This document shows, piece by piece, positions 5,929 to 8,920 of a DNA stretch of 8,920 bases. The stretch lies in assembly GCA_017444045.1 (NCBI GenBank), contig JAFSXO010000070.1, forward strand, positions 1-8,920, in the 5' to 3' direction. The translations under genes were made by a program, and so were the position numbers. The notes beneath the pieces were generated by a model, which was given only the letters and a program-made list of their open reading frames with translations, was not told where the DNA came from and did not search any database. How positions within the stretch are numbered: position 1 is the stretch's first letter; every line of letters starts with the position of its first letter. Source of the stretch: a bacterium. GTDB taxonomy: Bacteria > Vulcanimicrobiota > Xenobia > Xenobiales > Xenobiaceae.

Positions 5929-7356
5929 ATGTCGGGGATGACTGTGGATTTTGATAAGCGTAAAATCGCCGTCTTAGGCTTGGGCAAGAGCGGGGCGGCA
6001 TTGGCTAAAAAGCTGAGCGAATTAGGAGCAACGGTGCTTATAAGCGATTCCCAGGTCCCAAAAAGGCTGGAAGAGTATCTGGCTGAGCTTAAGCCTCTGG
6101 GTGTGGAAATTGAAGTCGGCGGTCATTCGCCGCGGGTTTTAGAGGCCGATTTGATCGCGGTCAGTCCCGGGGTGTCGGTTTTTCATCCTATGATACAGGA
6201 AGCGCTGCACAAGGGAATCAAGGTTATGGGCGAGGTGGAGATCGCTTGGCGTCTCGCCCCCGCGCCGTTTGTGGCGGTGACGGGAACAAATGGCAAGTCT
6301 ACAACCGTAACGCTTATCGACCGCATGCTGGGCAAGCGCTCTATTCTGGCCGGCAACATAGGCAATCCGCTGGTTGCAGAGGTCGGCTGCGCTCCCGCAG
6401 ACGGCTATGTAGTAGCCGAAATCTCCAGCTTTCAGCTGGAAACCGTATACGATTTTGCCCCTCATGTCGCGGTGCTGACTAATTTTACGACCGACCACTT
6501 GGATCGCCATAAGAGCATGGGCGAATACTATGCCGCCAAAGCCCGCCTTTTTGCCCGTATGGGCCCCAAGGACCTGGCGGTTTTTTCCGCCGACGACCCT
6601 GGCGCTGTTCAGATGTCCGAGCAGCTGCGCCAGGGCAGCCTGCCGGAGTGGATACCTGAATATCCGGCGCCTGCCTGCCCTGCCTGTCCGCGGATTATGA
6701 CCTTTTCTGTGCGCGGCGAGGTCGAAAGCGGCTCCTGGCTTAAAGATGGCTGGGTCTATTATCGCGATCAGGGACTGGCGGAGCGTTTATTTCGCTGGGA
6801 TTTCCCAGGTCTGCCTGGGTCTCACAACCAGTCCAACGCGCTGGCGGCAGTAGCTGTGGCGAGGTCTTTGGGTGTGTCGGCTGGCGAATGCGAAGAGGCC
6901 CTGAGGAGCCATGCGCCGCTTCACCACCGTCTGCAGCAGGTGCGCGAGCTTCGCGGAGTTATTTATGTTGATGATTCCAAGGGAACGAATCCAGACGCGG
7001 TTGTTGCGGCCATCTGCGCTTACGATCGTCCGGTGGTGCTTATAGCCGGGGGCAAGGATAAGGGCGTAGATGTGCGGGGGATGATGAAGACCGTATCCGA
7101 ACGCGTTAGGCATTTGCTGCTGATAGGAGAGGCTGCAGGTAGGTTTGCGGCTGAGGCGGCTAAGGCTGGAGTAAGCAATATTCATAGATGCGCTTCCTTA
7201 CAGGATGCGGTACAGCTTGCTGCTGGCTTGGCGCAGAGCGGAGACGCGGTGGTTCTGTCGCCGGCCTGCTCAAGCTTTGATATGTTTAACAGTGCGGAGG
7301 AGCGCGGCGATCTGTTTGTGCAGTATGTGAATAGCTTAGATGGCAGCGAGGTGTGA
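5929..7356 (+). CDS. murD: UDP-MurNAc-L-alanine:D-glutamate ligase
   Basis: A cytoplasmic Mur ligase that adds D-Glu, the second stem-peptide residue. Visible motifs: Rossmann-like AVLGLGKSG (14-22) in the N-terminal UDP-binding domain; P-loop TGTNGKSTT (118-126); GNIG (142-145); EISSFQLE (164-171); the expected carbamylated lysine (K204, in YAAKARLF); HHRLQ (332-336); DDSKGTNPDA (348-357); IAGGKDKG (372-379); and SPACSSFDMF (444-453). At 475 aa it is slightly long for the family (about 440-455). The start is uncertain: ATG 5929 and ATG 5938 are in frame three codons apart, and each has only a G-run almost touching it instead of a properly spaced Shine-Dalgarno. The 62-base gap after mraY ends in a T-rich stretch (5903-5920) that might carry a weak promoter or terminator; neither is convincing. 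Confidence 0.96.
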   Translation: MSGMTVDFDKRKIAVLGLGKSGAALAKKLSELGATVLISDSQVPKRLEEYLAELKPLGVEIEVGGHSPRVLEADLIAVSPGVSVFHPMIQEALHKGIKVMGEVEIAWRLAPAPFVAVTGTNGKSTTVTLIDRMLGKRSILAGNIGNPLVAEVGCAPADGYVVAEISSFQLETVYDFAPHVAVLTNFTTDHLDRHKSMGEYYAAKARLFARMGPKDLAVFSADDPGAVQMSEQLRQGSLPEWIPEYPAPACPACPRIMTFSVRGEVESGSWLKDGWVYYRDQGLAERLFRWDFPGLPGSHNQSNALAAVAVARSLGVSAGECEEALRSHAPLHHRLQQVRELRGVIYVDDSKGTNPDAVVAAICAYDRPVVLIAGGKDKGVDVRGMMKTVSERVRHLLLIGEAAGRFAAEAAKAGVSNIHRCASLQDAVQLAAGLAQSGDAVVLSPACSSFDMFNSAEERGDLFVQYVNSLDGSEV

Positions 7357-7410
7357 GGGGATGAACTGGGGTAATGAGAAGTGTGAGGGGATGAGCTGGG
7401 TTAATGGGAA
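7351..7410 (+). repeat. 30-bp tandem duplication at the murD/ftsW junction
   Basis: Bases 7351-7380 and 7381-7410 are adjacent copies of the same 30-base unit, identical at 27 of 30 positions (differences at unit positions 15, 21 and 27). Each copy starts GTGTGAGGGGATGA. The first contains the murD stop TGA (7354-7356) and an ftsW start ATG (7361); the second repeats the G-run and gives another in-frame ATG (7391). The period is a multiple of three, so ftsW stays in frame and gains a repeated ten-residue segment if started early. Confidence 0.9.
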
Positions 7411-8896
7411 TTTAGCGAGACCCATCTTAGTACTGGTTATGGTGCTCAGCCTGTTCGGAATAGACTTTTTAACCTCTACAGCTGCCGGAAGTACGGTTAC
7501 TGCACCGGCATCGTCTTATGTAACCGTGCAGCTGATAGCTATGATACTGGGATTTGGTGCCATGTTCGCTCTTTCCAAAATCTGGGATTTGGATAAGATG
7601 CGCAGATGGTCGAGCTGGCCGGCGGCTGTACTTTGTCTTTTCTTAACGTCTGTTATGCTGTTCTGCCCGGAACAGAATGGGGCAAGGCGCTGGATTCCGC
7701 TGGGGCCGTTTAATATTCAGGTCGCTGAGATCTGTAAGCTTTTGCTGATTTGCTTTTGGGCTGATGTTCTGGCGCGTGTCTTCAATAGGATAGGCGAGCG
7801 CCAAAATGATCCATCCTATGAAAGAGATTATCCTGGCAAGCGCCATCTGAAGCCGATTTTTGATGCTGCCCGGCGTTTCTGGCCTGTTAATGCTCTGGCT
7901 GAGTATCTGGTAAAACCCATTTGGGATGAAATACATCTTTTTGTGCCAGCCGGCATTTTGACCTTCTTCGTGTTCTTTATGCTGGAAAAGGGACATGACT
8001 TAGGCATGACCGTGTTGATATTTTTGACTATATTCGCGATGTGTATTGCGACGGGTCTGTCGCGGCGTTTGGTCTGCATAGCCTTTATCACGATGTCTCT
8101 TGTCGGTACAATGCTGGTGATAGGCGCAGGCTATCGCTCCAACCGTATAGTGGGCTGGCTGAATCCTTCCGCTCACAGCCAGGATATTGGATATCAGAAC
8201 AGACAGGCAAATATTGCCTTCGGAAGCTGCGGAATCGTCGGCAGAGGCCTATTCAAGGGGATCCAAAAGTATTTCATTCCTGAAGAGCATACTGATTTTA
8301 TCAGCGCCACTGTCGGTGAAGAAACTGGTTTGCTGTGCTGCCCGATTTTTATTATCTTCCTGCTTCCGGGCTGGTATGGCGTCTGGCTGTCAACGCGCTG
8401 CAAGGATCCTTATCGGAGACTGCTGGCTCTGGGCATCTCGATTCAGTATGTAATGCAGGTGCTTATTAATTTCGCGGTTGTGCTTTCCCTGGCTCCCAAT
8501 AAAGGCTTGCCTTTGCCCTTCTGCTCCTTTGGCGGCAGCTCTATCTGCATGACTTTAGCTTCCTTTGGTCTGTTAATGAATGTTGCCTATACCTACAGGA
8601 ATTATGAAGCAGACAGCGGCAGCACCGCGAAGAACACGAATGTGGTGTGCCATGCTCATACTATCTCGTCCTCAATGGTACCCTATCCTTCTAAATCTTC
8701 AGAGGTTTCCACCTCGCCAATATCTAGCTCTGAATGGAGGCAGGCGATCTGCGCTGATTCGGTAGAGCAAAAACGCAAGCTTCCCGAGCCGCGGGTTAAA
8801 GATGGCTGGGACAGTAAGGTTATCAGTCTCTCAGAGCAGCTACGCCAGCGCAGGGAACGCGCTAAAACAATTAGGGAAAATGCCAATGCCATTTAG
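7361..8896 (+). CDS. ftsW: Septal peptidoglycan polymerase FtsW (SEDS family)
   Basis: A polytopic SEDS glycosyltransferase that polymerises lipid II at the septum together with FtsI. Numbering from ATG 7361 (511 aa): NGARRWIPLGPFNIQ (106-120); HDLGMT (212-217); GIVGRGLFKGIQK (291-303); PEEHTDFI (307-314) with the essential Asp at 312; GEETGL (319-324); KGLPLPFCSFGGSS (381-394). About ten hydrophobic segments lie between residues 21 and 412. Two oddities: roughly 45-50 extra hydrophilic residues (141-190) in a cytoplasmic loop between the KLLLICFW segment and the next helix, and a hydrophilic tail of about 100 residues (412-511), Ser-rich and then charged. The start is ambiguous because a 30-bp duplication supplies ATGs at 7361 and 7391; ATG 7340 also exists but lacks a Shine-Dalgarno and lies inside murD. 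ATG 7391 has a modest GAGAAG nine bases upstream. RodA or SpoVE naming is possible, but dcw position favours FtsW. Confidence 0.94.
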   Translation: MNWGNEKCEGMSWVNGNLARPILVLVMVLSLFGIDFLTSTAAGSTVTAPASSYVTVQLIAMILGFGAMFALSKIWDLDKMRRWSSWPAAVLCLFLTSVMLFCPEQNGARRWIPLGPFNIQVAEICKLLLICFWADVLARVFNRIGERQNDPSYERDYPGKRHLKPIFDAARRFWPVNALAEYLVKPIWDEIHLFVPAGILTFFVFFMLEKGHDLGMTVLIFLTIFAMCIATGLSRRLVCIAFITMSLVGTMLVIGAGYRSNRIVGWLNPSAHSQDIGYQNRQANIAFGSCGIVGRGLFKGIQKYFIPEEHTDFISATVGEETGLLCCPIFIIFLLPGWYGVWLSTRCKDPYRRLLALGISIQYVMQVLINFAVVLSLAPNKGLPLPFCSFGGSSICMTLASFGLLMNVAYTYRNYEADSGSTAKNTNVVCHAHTISSSMVPYPSKSSEVSTSPISSSEWRQAICADSVEQKRKLPEPRVKDGWDSKVISLSEQLRQRRERAKTIRENANAI

Positions 8897-8916
8897 TTAA
8901 GGATTCGTGGCATTGG
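8883..8916 (+). promoter_or_regulatory. Hairpin enclosing the ftsW stop and next gene's ribosome binding site
   Basis: CCAATGCCA (8883-8891) and TGGCATTGG (8908-8916) form a perfect 9-bp inverted repeat around a 16-base loop. The loop holds the ftsW stop TAG (8894-8896) and the Shine-Dalgarno AAGGA (8899-8903). The candidate starts GTG 8907 and TTG 8913 lie at or in the 3' arm. A ribosome finishing ftsW would cover the 5' arm and open the stem, so coupling of the next gene to ftsW translation is a reasonable inference. No T-run follows within the window, so a terminator is not supported. Confidence 0.5.
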
Positions 8917-8920
8917 GTCT
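8907..8920 (+). CDS. Start of the next dcw gene, probably murG (cut off by the window edge)
   Basis: Only 14 bases are visible. AAGGA (8899-8903) precedes GTG 8907 by three bases and an in-frame TTG 8913 by nine; either could be the start. No family motif is in view. The name murG (lipid II synthase) rests only on the usual gene order after ftsW. Confidence 0.3.

Overview
This window is a stretch of a bacterial division and cell wall (dcw) cluster. All confidently called genes are on the + strand, in the order ftsI (5' end cut off) - murE - murF - mraY - murD - ftsW, with a probable murG start in the last bases. Every large gene is identified by family motifs readable in its translation. MurE carries the DNPR motif typical of enzymes that add meso-diaminopimelate. 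The FtsI homologue stops right after its transpeptidase domain, with no PASTA repeats. This fits a diderm-type bacterium, possibly a diderm Firmicute such as Negativicutes, but that lineage guess is an inference and is weak.

Layout. 1-1104 is the catalytic part of the septal transpeptidase. 1105-1727 is a 623-base interval without a recognised gene, unusually long for a dcw cluster. It holds one small unrecognised ORF (1195-1440) with a strong Shine-Dalgarno, followed by about 280 bases (1433-1712) filled with consecutive potential stem-loops up to the murE ribosome binding site. 1728-4771 is murE and murF, overlapping by ATGA. 4772-4897 is AT-rich and carries a credible promoter for mraY. 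4898-5866 is mraY, and after 62 bases comes murD (5929-7356). A 30-bp tandem duplication sits exactly on the murD stop / ftsW start. ftsW (to 8896) has an insertion in a cytoplasmic loop and a long hydrophilic tail. At the very end a perfect 9-bp inverted repeat encloses the ftsW stop and the next gene's Shine-Dalgarno.

How they work together. MurD, MurE and MurF are successive Mur ligases that add D-Glu, the third residue (here meso-DAP) and D-Ala-D-Ala to the UDP-MurNAc stem peptide. MraY moves the UDP-MurNAc-pentapeptide onto undecaprenyl phosphate to make lipid I, and MurG (just beyond the window) makes lipid II. FtsW polymerises lipid II at the septum and FtsI cross-links the strands.

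No wholly new multi-gene system is visible. The unexplained material is regulatory or structural: the stem-loop-rich murE leader, the small ORF before it, the duplicated ftsW start region, the FtsW insertion and tail, and the ftsW/murG hairpin.
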